Origin: JB111 sp052093225
GTDB taxonomy: Bacteria; Actinomycetota; Actinomycetes; Actinomycetales; Actinomycetaceae
Reading direction: 5' to 3'
Length of the DNA stretch: 62,831 nucleotides
NCBI GenBank assembly: GCA_052093225.1
Contig: JBQDDG010000019.1
Span: 1 to 62,831 of the forward strand
The notes beneath the pieces were generated by a model. That model worked only from the letters and a program-made list of their open reading frames with translations. It was not told the origin of the DNA and made no database searches. Shown here piece by piece: positions 23,154-30,987 of this stretch. Within the stretch, counting starts at the first letter, position 1. The number at the start of each line of letters is the position of its first letter. A program made the position numbers and the translations under genes.

Positions 23154-24140
23154 ATGACGACGCCCGCTCCCCCGACGCCGCTGCCAGCCGACGCGCGCGC
23201 CGTGGCGCCCACCGCACTCTCGGCGGGATCGTCGGCCGCGGGGACCGCTGCCCGCCGGGCCGGGCTCGTGGCTCTCACCGCCGTCGCTCCTGCCGTCTGG
23301 GGGACGACCTACATCGTGACGACCGAGCTGCTGCCGCCCGACCACCCGATCTTCGCGGCGCTCGCGCGCGCCCTGCCCGCGGGACTGCTCGGCCTGCTCC
23401 TCACGCGACGGCTCCCCCGCGGCGACTGGTGGTGGAAGGCCGCGGTGCTCGGCACGCTCAACATCGGGCTCTTCTTCCCGCTGCTGTTCGTCGCCGCCGA
23501 GCGCCTGCCCGGCGGCGTCGCGGCGACGCTCGGCGCCACACAGCCGCTCCTCGTCGCGCTTCTCGCGGTCGCCCTGCTGTCGGAGCGCCTCTCCCGCTGG
23601 CGGCTGGCGTGGGGCGTCGCGGGCGTGGTCGGCGTCGGGATGGTCGTCCTCGGGCCGGGCGCGGCGCTCGACCCGGTCGGCATCGCCGCAGGTGTCCTCG
23701 GCGCCGCGTCCATGGGTACCGGGGTCGTGCTCACCAAGAGGTGGGGGCGCCCCGACGGAGTGAGCGCGGTCGGGCTCGCCTCGTGGCAGCTCACCGCCGG
23801 CGGTCTCGTCCTGCTCCTCCCGGCGCTGCTGATCGACGGAGTCCCGGCGGGCGTCGACGCCGGCGGCATGGCGGGCTACCTCTGGCTCGGCCTCGTCGGA
23901 GGGCTCCTCGGCTACTCGCTGTGGTTCCGCGGGATCGGCCGGTTGCCCGTCGCGCCCACGGCCCTGCTCGGGCTGCTCTCCCCGCTCGTCGCGGCCACGC
24001 TCGGCGCGCTGATCGCCGGGGAGTCGCTCGACGGCCTCCAGCTGGCGGGTTTCGCCCTGGCGCTGACCGCGCTCGCGGCCGGCCAGCTCGCTCCGCGGCG
24101 ACGCGCGTCCCGTCACGAGCCGACGGCGGCGCTCTCATGA
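23154..24140 (+). CDS. EamA/DMT-family transporter
   Basis: The 328-residue protein has ten predicted helices formed by two EamA repeats: VAPAVWGTTYIVTTELLP begins repeat one and GAASMGTGVVLTKRWGRP repeat two. DMT family members export amino acids or other metabolites. The start at 23154 is preferred to an ATG at 23103, which lies too close to the LysR operator and has no ribosome site; the 23154 site is also imperfect (GTGGAG very near). The stop overlaps the next gene's ATG. Confidence 0.88.
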   Translation: MTTPAPPTPLPADARAVAPTALSAGSSAAGTAARRAGLVALTAVAPAVWGTTYIVTTELLPPDHPIFAALARALPAGLLGLLLTRRLPRGDWWWKAAVLGTLNIGLFFPLLFVAAERLPGGVAATLGATQPLLVALLAVALLSERLSRWRLAWGVAGVVGVGMVVLGPGAALDPVGIAAGVLGAASMGTGVVLTKRWGRPDGVSAVGLASWQLTAGGLVLLLPALLIDGVPAGVDAGGMAGYLWLGLVGGLLGYSLWFRGIGRLPVAPTALLGLLSPLVAATLGALIAGESLDGLQLAGFALALTALAAGQLAPRRRASRHEPTAALS

Positions 24141-24814
24141 GGGTCGTCGTCGTCGGCGCCACCGGCATGGTCGGGTCGCGGGTCGTGGCCGAGGCGGCCG
24201 GCCGGGCGCACCGGGTGGTCGCGGTCTCGCGGAGGCCCGCCCGGTTCCCCGACGGCGTCGCGGGCCCGGTCTCCGCCGTCGCCCTCGACGCCGGGTCGCC
24301 GAGCCGGCTCGACCACGTCCTTGCCGGGGCGGATGCGGCGATCCTCGCCGTCCGCGCGCCCGCCGGCCAGGAGGACTCGATCGTCCCCGTCACCGGGGCG
24401 GTGCTCGACGCCGCGGGCCGGGCCGGCGCGCGGCTGCTCGTCGTCGGCGGGGCGGGGCCGCTGCGCTCCCCGCACGAGACCGGCCGCCTCGCGATCGACG
24501 ACCCCACCTACGTGCCACCGGCCTGGCGCGACGTCGCCGCCGCCAGCGTCACCCAGCTCGACGTGTGCCGCCGCCACGCGAACCGCGGCTGGGTGTACCT
24601 CAGCCCGCCGGCGATCCTGGAGCCCGGCGAGCGCAGCGGCACCTACCGGCGCGGGACGACGACGCTGCTCACGGACGACGACGGCACCTCGCGGATCACC
24701 GCCGAGGATCTGGCCGTCGCGGTGGTCGACGAGCTGGAGCGACCGGGCGTCGACCGGCACTTCACGGTGGCGCGAACCTCAGGCCTCGCCATCGGCACGG
24801 GCAGCATCCGATGA
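24137..24814 (+). CDS. NAD(P)-binding (NmrA/SDR_a5-like) protein
   Basis: The 225-residue Rossmann protein starts VVVVGATGMVGSRVV (GxxGxxG). It has DAAILAVRAP and LLVVGGAGPL strands and YLSPPAILEPGERSGTYR near the end, as in YwnB-like NAD(P)H-binding proteins. A catalytic Tyr-Lys pair is not evident, so it may sense or bind NAD(P)H rather than reduce a substrate. Its ATG overlaps the EamA stop by four bases, so the two are one operon under the LysR protein. Confidence 0.85.
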   Translation: MRVVVVGATGMVGSRVVAEAAGRAHRVVAVSRRPARFPDGVAGPVSAVALDAGSPSRLDHVLAGADAAILAVRAPAGQEDSIVPVTGAVLDAAGRAGARLLVVGGAGPLRSPHETGRLAIDDPTYVPPAWRDVAAASVTQLDVCRRHANRGWVYLSPPAILEPGERSGTYRRGTTTLLTDDDGTSRITAEDLAVAVVDELERPGVDRHFTVARTSGLAIGTGSIR

Positions 24815-24897
24815 CCGCGCCGACGGCGTTGCCCGACTGCTGCGCACCGGGTACCGCACTGGTCGCGGGCTCCGCCCCGTGGTCTCGACGCAGCGCG

Positions 24898-25167
24898 TCA
24901 GCCGGCGGCCGGCCGCATCGTCACGTGGTGCACGAGGAACTGCGCGGGCCTGAGCTCGAGGCGGGGACATGCGGAGCGCAGGTGGCGGATCGCCTCGAGG
25001 GGCTGGTCGTCGGCCGAGAGCCCAGCGTCGTCCAGCTCCGCGGTCGCCCACGCGAGCGCCGGTTCAAGCGGCGTCTCGTGTCCCGCCGGCGGGAAGAGGT
25101 CGGCAAGGACGACCCTGAGGTCGCGGTCGTCGCCGGTGATCAGTCGCTTGACGCGCGCGAGGTCCAT
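24898..25167 (-). CDS. Small conserved-looking hypothetical protein
   Basis: The 89-residue protein starts MDLARVKRLITGDDRDLRVV and has DLFPPAGHETPLEPALAW and FLVHHVTMRP near the end. It is soluble, mostly helical and slightly acidic, with no recognised domain. No ribosome site is visible before the ATG at 25167 (an in-frame ATG four codons earlier has none either), so the start is uncertain. The residue make-up looks like a real protein compared with the Arg/Pro-rich shadow frames around it. It converges on the NmrA-like gene. Confidence 0.55.
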   Translation of the reverse strand: MDLARVKRLITGDDRDLRVVLADLFPPAGHETPLEPALAWATAELDDAGLSADDQPLEAIRHLRSACPRLELRPAQFLVHHVTMRPAAG

Positions 25168-25471
25168 GACCGCGACCATACGGGCGCGGCCGGGCGCGGC
25201 GAGCTCGCACGCGACGCCCACCGGGTCGCACCGGAACATCTCGTCGTGGAGGTGTTCTCCGCCGTCGGAGGCCGGTGGCTGGGGCGATGGATCAGCGAGA
25301 GCCGGGCCCGAGAGGCACTCGACCGACCGCTCGTGACGGCGGATGCCCGGCCCGGTCGGCCGATCCGGTACGGGACCCGCTCCGGCTACGCCCGCGTGTG
25401 GCTCGACTCTCACGCCGTCACGGTCGGCAGCCCTGACCCGTCGGGCCCGCTGCGCCGTACCCTGGCGCCCC

Positions 25472-25504
25472 GTGCTGTGCGCGGATGCGAGTCCGCGGCA
25501 GCAC
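25472..25504 (+). promoter_or_regulatory. Leader hairpin 1 upstream of MFS gene
   Basis: GTGCTG pairs with CAGCAC and inside it CGCGGA pairs with TCCGCG. The inner stem and loop contain the start codon of the upstream ORF (25485), so folding would hide it. Forms part of a structured leader with the next hairpin. Confidence 0.55.
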
Positions 25505-25640
25505 CGTTGTCGTGCACGCCGCACCCGGCGTGCACGCCGACGCCTCGCCGACCCTTCGGCCCGCCACCTCCTCACCGAGTCGGGCAGCGGGCCGGTCCCG
25601 GGGCCTCGCCGTCGACCGTCCACCCGGAGGCCTCCCGTGA
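25485..25640 (+). CDS. Upstream ORF coupled to the MFS gene (leader peptide)
   Basis: A 51-codon frame starts MRVRGSTVVVHAAPGVHADA and ends RPPGGLP. Its TGA overlaps the GTG start of the MFS gene (GTGA), and the MFS ribosome site GGAGG lies inside it. It spans hairpin 2 and starts inside hairpin 1. This arrangement is that of translational attenuators ahead of actinobacterial drug-efflux genes, where ribosome stalling or read-through frees the downstream start. It has no ribosome site of its own, and there is no independent evidence it is translated. Confidence 0.5.
   Translation: MRVRGSTVVVHAAPGVHADASPTLRPATSSPSRAAGRSRGLAVDRPPGGLP
25511..25536 (+). promoter_or_regulatory. Leader hairpin 2 upstream of MFS gene
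   Basis: CGTGCACGCC (25511-25520) pairs perfectly with GGCGTGCACG (25527-25536) around GCACCC. It lies in the upstream ORF at codons 9-18. A stalled or paused ribosome there would alter folding of the leader. Confidence 0.6.
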
Positions 25641-26938
25641 CCACCGCGCACCAGAACGACGCCGGAACCTCCGCGCCGCTGTCCCTGGCACGCCGCCGCC
25701 TCGCCCTGCTCGCCCTTGCGCTCGGCGGCTTCGGCATCGGGTCCTCCGAGTTCGTCACGATGGGCCTGCTGCCCGACATCGCCGCCGATCTCCTGCCCGA
25801 GATGATGGCCACGCAGCCGGAGCAGGGACTGGGCCGCGCCGGCTGGGCCGTCAGCGCCTACGCGATCGGCGTCGTCGTCGGTGCCCCGCTGCTCTCGCTG
25901 CTCGCCGTGCGGGTGAGCCGCACCCGGCTGATCGTCCTCTTCGCCGTCCTGCTCGCCGTGAGCACGCTGGCCTCGGCCGTCATGCCCAGCTTCGACCTCA
26001 CCCTCGCGGCCCGGTTCGTCGCCGGCCTGCCGCACGGTGCCTACCTCGGCGTCGCCTCGCTGCTGGCCGCCTCGCTGCTCGGCCCCGGCTCCCAGGGCAA
26101 GGGCGCGGCCGTCGCCCTGTCGGGTCTCACGGTCGCCAACCTCGCGGGCGTGCCCCTGCTGACCGCGCTGGGCCAGGCCCAGGGCTGGCGCGCCGCCTTC
26201 CTCGCGATCGCCGCCCTCTTCGCGCTCACCGCGATCCTCGTGGCCACGACGATCCCCGCCCAGCCCGCACCTCGGGGACGGCGGGTCGCCGACGAGCTGC
26301 GTGCCTTCACGCGCGTGCAGCTGTGGGTCGTCATGCTCATCGCCTCCGTGGGCTTCGCGGGCTCCTTCGCCGTGTTCAGCTACATCGCCGACATCGGGCA
26401 GCAGGTCGCGGGCGTCAGCCCCGCCTACATCCCGGTGCTCCTCGCGACCGCCGGCCTGGGCATGACCATCGGCAACGCGGTCGGTGGGGTCGCCACCGAC
26501 CGCTCGCTGACGGGCACCCTGCTCATCGCGTTCCCGCTGTACATCGGGGCCATGTGCACGATGATCTTCGCCGTCACCTCCCCGGTGGGCCTGACCGTCA
26601 CGTTCTTCCTCACCAACCTCGGGCACGCCACGCTCTCCCCGGCGATGCAGACCTGGCTCATGCGGGTCGCGGGACCGTCCGAGATGCTCGGAGCCTCCCT
26701 GCACCACGCCGCCTTCAACGTGGCCAACGCGCTCGGGGCCCTCCTCGGTGGCGCCGTGATCTCCGCGGGCCTCGGCCTGCGTGCCCCGACCGTCGTCGGG
26801 ACCATCGTCGCCACCGTCGGCTTCACCATGCTGCTGGGCACCCTCGCCCTGCTGCGTCACCGCGAGCGCCGACGCGTGCAGCTGCCTGCGGACACGCCGG
26901 TCGACCTCACCGTCCGCGAACGCACCACGGTCGGCTGA
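25637..26938 (+). CDS. MFS efflux transporter (AraJ/DHA1-like)
   Basis: The 433-residue 12-helix protein starts VTTAHQNDAG from a GTG; GGAGG is 6 bases upstream. Family blocks include GGFGIGSSEFVTMGLLPDIA in helix 1, VVVGAPLLSLLAVRVSRTR after helix 2 (motif A-like) and AGLPHGAYLGVASLLA (motif C-like). This is the AraJ/PbuE-like DHA1 group, which exports sugars, purines or drugs such as chloramphenicol. The structured, uORF-bearing leader suggests inducible drug efflux, but the substrate is not shown. Confidence 0.88.
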   Translation: MTTAHQNDAGTSAPLSLARRRLALLALALGGFGIGSSEFVTMGLLPDIAADLLPEMMATQPEQGLGRAGWAVSAYAIGVVVGAPLLSLLAVRVSRTRLIVLFAVLLAVSTLASAVMPSFDLTLAARFVAGLPHGAYLGVASLLAASLLGPGSQGKGAAVALSGLTVANLAGVPLLTALGQAQGWRAAFLAIAALFALTAILVATTIPAQPAPRGRRVADELRAFTRVQLWVVMLIASVGFAGSFAVFSYIADIGQQVAGVSPAYIPVLLATAGLGMTIGNAVGGVATDRSLTGTLLIAFPLYIGAMCTMIFAVTSPVGLTVTFFLTNLGHATLSPAMQTWLMRVAGPSEMLGASLHHAAFNVANALGALLGGAVISAGLGLRAPTVVGTIVATVGFTMLLGTLALLRHRERRRVQLPADTPVDLTVRERTTVG

Positions 26939-26963
26939 ACGACGGCTGAACGGTCACCGACGC

Positions 26964-27350
26964 TCAACGGGACCGGACGCGCACCTCGGCGTCGTGCCCT
27001 CCCGAGTCCAGCTTCGCGTCGCACGTGCACAGCGGGGCACGGAGCGCCTCGGCGAGAGCAAGGTAGGCGGCGTCGTACGCGGTGTATCGGTGCCGCAACG
27101 CCCAGATGCGGTCGGCGAGTGGTTCGAGCTCGTAGCGGACGACGGCGAAACCGTAGAAGTCCGCCCGGGCACGGTCCGCGGTGACCAGGTCCAGCCGACG
27201 ACCGATGTGGAGCCCACGCAGCGCCGACAGCACCTCGGCATCGAGGTGATGGGGCGCTGCCAGGTCATCGGCGAGCGCATCGAGCAGCACGGGCCGCACC
27301 TCCGTGCCGGCCAGCGCCTCGACCATCGCCGAGGCATCGACGACGATCAC
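26964..27350 (-). CDS. vapC: PIN-domain ribonuclease toxin (VapC-like)
   Basis: The 128-residue PIN domain protein has acidic metal residues in MIVVDASAMVEALAG, in HHLDAEVLSAL, in YTAYDAAYLALAE and in CTCDAKL. VapC toxins cleave specific RNAs and are inhibited by a cognate VapB. Its ATG overlaps the stop of a very short upstream frame by four bases, the typical vapBC coupling. It converges on the MFS gene across 25 bases. Confidence 0.85.
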   Translation of the reverse strand: MIVVDASAMVEALAGTEVRPVLLDALADDLAAPHHLDAEVLSALRGLHIGRRLDLVTADRARADFYGFAVVRYELEPLADRIWALRHRYTAYDAAYLALAEALRAPLCTCDAKLDSGGHDAEVRVRSR

Positions 27351-27445
27351 GGGCGGCTCGCGCGCACGGCATCCACGACGTCCTTGCTGCTCGGTCCGTC
27401 CGAGCGGTCGTAGGTCCGCAGCCGCCGCCGAATATCTCTTGCCAC
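27347..27445 (-). CDS. Possible short VapB-like antitoxin
   Basis: The frame ending at 27347, coupled to vapC by an ATGA overlap, has its only start near the promoter at a GTG (27445), giving 32 residues: VARDIRRRLRTYDRSDGPSS then KDVVDAVRASRP. The Arg-rich start could be a nucleic-acid contact and the tail could neutralise VapC, but this is shorter than known VapB proteins (about 70-90). Either it is truncated, leaderless and minimal, or not translated. A TATACA -10 at 27464-27459 lies 14 bases upstream, consistent with a leaderless start. Confidence 0.4.
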   Translation of the reverse strand: MARDIRRRLRTYDRSDGPSSKDVVDAVRASRP

Positions 27446-27446
27446 C

Positions 27447-27476
27447 CGACTGAACGCGTGTATAGCGTACTGAACA
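27447..27476. promoter_or_regulatory. Compact divergent promoter for vapBC-like pair and TetR
   Basis: Only 30 bases separate the GTG of the vapB-like frame and the ATG of TetR. TGTATA reads as TATACA leftwards, and TATAGC reads rightwards 10 bases before the TetR ATG, so both mRNAs would be nearly leaderless. A direct repeat of ACTGAAC flanks it and ACGC/GCGT forms a small inverted repeat, a possible TetR operator. Confidence 0.5.
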
Positions 27477-28234
27477 TGAGTCCAGCCGAGGACGATCTCA
27501 CCGCCCGCGCACGGATCCGCGAGGCGGCCGTCCACCGCTTCGCGGCGCACGGGCTCGACGCGTCGCTGCGCAGCATCGCCGCCGACGCCGGCGTCAGCGC
27601 GGGCCTGATCCTCCACCACTTCGGCTCCCGCGCCGGCCTGCGAGAGGCCTGCGACGAGCACGTCCTCAAGGAGATCCGCGAGTTCAAGACGGCGGTCCTC
27701 CGGTCCGACGCCGGCACCGCCGCCGTCCTCATGCAGATCGCCGAGGTCGAGGGCTACGCGATGCTCGTCGGCTATGTCCTGCGCGCGCTCCAGTCCGGCG
27801 GCGACCTCACCGACCGCTTCATCGACGCCGTCACCGCCAGCTCCGAGAAGTACATGGAGGACGCTGTTCGCGACGGGATCGCCCGCCCGAGCCGCGACCC
27901 GGCCGCGCGCGCCCGCGCACTCACCGTCATGTCGCTCGGGGCCCTCACGCTCGACCTGCCCGCACGTCACGCGCACTGGGACCTCGACGAGCTGCCCGCC
28001 ATGCTCCGCGGCTACACCGAGCGCATGGTGCTGCCGCTCCTCGAGCTCTACACCGAGCCGCTGCTCACCGACTCCTCCCTGCTCGACGCCTACCTCGACT
28101 CCCCCGACGGCGCCCGGGCCACCGCGCATGCCACACACGGCCCCGGCCCGAGCGCACCCTCCGCAGACACCGACCCCGGCGCCGACCCCCACACCGACAC
28201 CGACCTACCGACGCATGACAGGAGCACCGCATGA
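27476..28234 (+). CDS. TetR-family repressor of the ABC operon
   Basis: The 252-residue protein has a TetR helix-turn-helix at about 10-55 (AAVHRFAAHGLDASLRSIAA, DAGVSAGLILHHFGSRAGLR) and a helical ligand domain. The C-terminal 35 residues are Pro/Asp/Thr-rich and probably disordered. The ATG is at 27476; no ribosome site, and a -10 about 10 bases upstream suggests leaderless translation. It overlaps the ABC ATPase start by four bases, so it is expected to autoregulate the three-gene efflux operon. Confidence 0.88.
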   Translation: MSPAEDDLTARARIREAAVHRFAAHGLDASLRSIAADAGVSAGLILHHFGSRAGLREACDEHVLKEIREFKTAVLRSDAGTAAVLMQIAEVEGYAMLVGYVLRALQSGGDLTDRFIDAVTASSEKYMEDAVRDGIARPSRDPAARARALTVMSLGALTLDLPARHAHWDLDELPAMLRGYTERMVLPLLELYTEPLLTDSSLLDAYLDSPDGARATAHATHGPGPSAPSADTDPGADPHTDTDLPTHDRSTA

Positions 28235-29139
28235 CCAGCCACGCGATCGAGGTCCGCGACCTCGTCAAGACCTTCGGCTCGACCCGCGCCCTGGACGGCT
28301 TCGACCTCACGGTGACCACCGGCCAGGTCGCCGGCTTCCTCGGCCCGAACGGCGCCGGCAAGTCCACCACCATCCGGGTGCTGCTCGGCATGCTGCGCGC
28401 GGACTCGGGCACCGCCACCGTGCTCGGGCAGGATCCCTGGGCCGACGCCGTCGCCATCCACCGCCGCCTCGCCTACGTCCCCGGCGACACGAGCCTGTGG
28501 CCGAACCTCACCGGCGGCGAGGCGATCGACGTCTTCACCCGCCTGCACGGCGGCACCGCCGACCGACGGCGCCGCGACGAGCTCATCGAACGCTTCGAGC
28601 TCGACCCCACGAAGAAGGCCCGCACGTACTCCAAGGGCAACCGGCAGAAGGTCGCCCTCGTGGCGGCGCTGGCCTCCGACGCCGAGCTGTTCCTCCTCGA
28701 CGAGCCCACGTCCGGCCTCGACCCCCTGATGGAGGCGGTGTTCACGGACGAGGTCCGGAAGCTCCGCGACGACGGCCGCACCGTGCTGCTGTCGAGCCAC
28801 ATCCTCGCCGAGGTCGAGAAGCTCTGCGACACGGTGACGATCATCCGCGCGGGCCGGTCCGTCGAGTCCGGCACGCTGACCGAGCTGCGCCACCTCACGC
28901 GCTCGACCGTCACGGCGACGACGGACCAGCCGGCCGCCTCCTTCGAGCGGCTCGAGGGGGTCCACGACCTCGTCGTCGACGACGGGCGGCTGAAGTTCGA
29001 CATCGACAACTCCCACATCAACGAGGTCCTCCGCGTGCTCGCGGACACGGGCGTCGAGAACCTGACGATCGCCCCGCCCTCGCTCGAGGACCTCTTCATG
29101 CGCCACTACGGCGACGACGTCTCGGAGGAGGCCGCCTGA
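28231..29139 (+). CDS. ABC transporter ATP-binding protein (drug-efflux type)
   Basis: The 302-residue ABC ATPase has Walker A GFLGPNGAGKSTTIRV, a variant signature (TYSKGNRQKVALVAAL, YSKGN in place of LSGGQ), Walker B AELFLLDEPTSGLDPL and switch His in LLSSHILAEVE. The YSKGNRQK form is common in actinobacterial drug and lantibiotic ABC exporters of the DrrA/CcmA group. The C-terminal 90 residues form the usual accessory domain. It is coupled on both sides by overlapping codons to TetR and to the permease. Confidence 0.92.
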   Translation: MTSHAIEVRDLVKTFGSTRALDGFDLTVTTGQVAGFLGPNGAGKSTTIRVLLGMLRADSGTATVLGQDPWADAVAIHRRLAYVPGDTSLWPNLTGGEAIDVFTRLHGGTADRRRRDELIERFELDPTKKARTYSKGNRQKVALVAALASDAELFLLDEPTSGLDPLMEAVFTDEVRKLRDDGRTVLLSSHILAEVEKLCDTVTIIRAGRSVESGTLTELRHLTRSTVTATTDQPAASFERLEGVHDLVVDDGRLKFDIDNSHINEVLRVLADTGVENLTIAPPSLEDLFMRHYGDDVSEEAA

Positions 29140-30818
29140 TGACCGCCACGACACCCACCCGGGCAGCACCCGCGGCCGGCGCGCACGCGGCCCACCGCGA
29201 CGACGGACCGGCGCCGACGGGTTCGGCACTGACCGGCACGGGCACGCTCGTCCGTCTCTACCTCCGCCTCGACCGGGTCCGGCTCGCGATCTGGACCTTC
29301 GCCGTCGGGCTCACGGTCTGGGCATCGATCTACTCGCTCGAGGAGGCCTTCCCCACGGCGGAGTCGCTCCAGGGGCGCGCCGAGCTCATGGGGAACCCGG
29401 CCGCCGTGATGATGAGCGGACCGGCGTTCGCGCTCGACAACTACACGTTCGGCGCGATGGTGGCCAACGAGCTCGCGCTCTACGTGCTGCTCGCCGCCGC
29501 GATCATGTCCGTCCTGCTCGCGGTGCGGCACACGCGCGCCGAGGAGGAGTCGGGGCGCCTCGAGCTCGTGCGCTCGATGCCGGTGGGCCGGTTCGCGGCC
29601 CCGACGGCGTCCGTCGTCACCGTGGGCATCGCCAACCTGCTCGTCGGGGCGGCGACCACGCTCGCCCTGCTCGCCGGCGGCATGGCCACGACCGACTCCC
29701 TCGCCTTCGGCCTCGCCACCGCGCTCACCGGCATGGTGTTCGCCGGGATCGCCACGGTTGCCGCCCAGCTGACCGAGCACGCCGGCGGGGCGAGCGGCAT
29801 GGCGATGGCGGCGGTCGCCGTCGCGTTCCTCGTCCGGGGCATCGGTGACGTCATCGACAGCCAAGGCTCGTGGCTGTCGTGGCTCTCCCCGTTCGCGTGG
29901 GCGCAGCAGACGCGGCTCTACGTCGACCTGCGCTGGTGGCCGCTCGCCCTCTCGCTGGCGGCCGCGGTCGGCCTCTACGTCGTCGCGGTGAGCCTGGCGC
30001 GGCGGCGTGACCTCGGGGCCGGGTTGCGCCGGCCCACCCCCGGACCGTCGACGGCGAGTGCCACCCTGACGTCCCCCGCCGGCCTCGCCGAGCGGCTCCT
30101 GCGTGGTTCGGTCGTGGCCTGGGGGATCGGCGTGCTGCTCTTCGGCGTCGCCATGGGTTCGCTCGCCAGTGAGATCGACAGCCTCCTCGAGGACAACCCG
30201 GCCCTGCAGGACTGGGTCGAGCTCGAGTCCACCGGCATGACCGAGCAGTTCGCGGGGATGATCCTCACGATCGTGCTCGTCGCGCCGCTGATCCTCGCCG
30301 TCTCGGGCGTGCTGCGGCTCAAGGCCGAGGAGTCGTCGGGACGCACGGAACAGATGGTGGTCACCGGCACGTCCCGGCCGCGCTACCTCCTCGGGTGGGT
30401 CGCCACGGTCGGCGTGCACGCCGTGACCCTCACGGCGCTGTCCGGCCTCGGCGTCGGGATCGGCGTGGCGATCGGCATGGGCGAGGGACGCTGGGTCGGC
30501 GAGATGATGCTCGCCTCGCTCGCCTACCTGCCGGCGATCGCCGTCATCGCCGGTATCGCCCTCGCCGTGTTCGGGCTGGCGCCGCGCCTGACCGTCCTCG
30601 CGTGGCTGCTCGTCGTGTGGACGGCGCTCGTGCTGTTCCTCGGCGGCCTCCTCCAGCTGCCGGAGTGGGCGCTGTCGATCACGCCGTTCCACCACGTCCC
30701 GGCTCTGCCGGGCGAGGAGCTCGAGTGGGCTCCCCTCCTGATCCTGGCCGGCATCGCCGTGGTCCTGGTGGGTGTGGGCGTGGCCGGGTTCCGACGTCGG
30801 GACATCACCTCCCGATGA
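29139..30818 (+). CDS. ABC transporter permease (two fused ABC2-type halves)
   Basis: The 559-residue permease has about twelve helices in two similar halves: VRLAIWTFAVGLTVWASIYS and RLELVRSMPVGRF in the first, LLRGSVVAWGIGVLLFGVAM and RTEQMVVTGTSRPRYLLGWV in the second. The repeated ESGRLELV/ESSGRTEQM motif after the second helix of each half indicates an internal duplication, as in actinobacterial multidrug or polyketide exporters. Its ATG shares one base with the ATPase stop (TGATG). Confidence 0.9.
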   Translation: MTATTPTRAAPAAGAHAAHRDDGPAPTGSALTGTGTLVRLYLRLDRVRLAIWTFAVGLTVWASIYSLEEAFPTAESLQGRAELMGNPAAVMMSGPAFALDNYTFGAMVANELALYVLLAAAIMSVLLAVRHTRAEEESGRLELVRSMPVGRFAAPTASVVTVGIANLLVGAATTLALLAGGMATTDSLAFGLATALTGMVFAGIATVAAQLTEHAGGASGMAMAAVAVAFLVRGIGDVIDSQGSWLSWLSPFAWAQQTRLYVDLRWWPLALSLAAAVGLYVVAVSLARRRDLGAGLRRPTPGPSTASATLTSPAGLAERLLRGSVVAWGIGVLLFGVAMGSLASEIDSLLEDNPALQDWVELESTGMTEQFAGMILTIVLVAPLILAVSGVLRLKAEESSGRTEQMVVTGTSRPRYLLGWVATVGVHAVTLTALSGLGVGIGVAIGMGEGRWVGEMMLASLAYLPAIAVIAGIALAVFGLAPRLTVLAWLLVVWTALVLFLGGLLQLPEWALSITPFHHVPALPGEELEWAPLLILAGIAVVLVGVGVAGFRRRDITSR

Positions 30819-30845
30819 GGTCGCGCGGCCGCCGCGCGGCGCGGG

Positions 30846-30940
30846 GCTTCTGCTGCTCCCACTGGGCAGTGGGTCGGCCGACTTGGCAGGCCCCCAAGGC
30901 CGCTGCCCAGAAGGTCGACCCCATGCCCAGTCGCAGAAGC
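30846..30940. repeat. Long imperfect inverted repeat between convergent genes
   Basis: GCTTCTGC pairs with GCAGAAGC, ACTGGGCA with TGCCCAGT, TGGGTCG with CGA(C)CCCA and GGCAG with CTGCC, in nested order over 95 bases. It lies 28 bases after the ABC permease stop and about 48 before the HTTM stop. It may be a large terminator, a miniature mobile remnant or an RNA. Confidence 0.6.
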
Positions 30941-30987
30941 GCCGAGCGGAAGCACCGACGCGCGCCTCCCCGGCGCTCGACCTCGCG

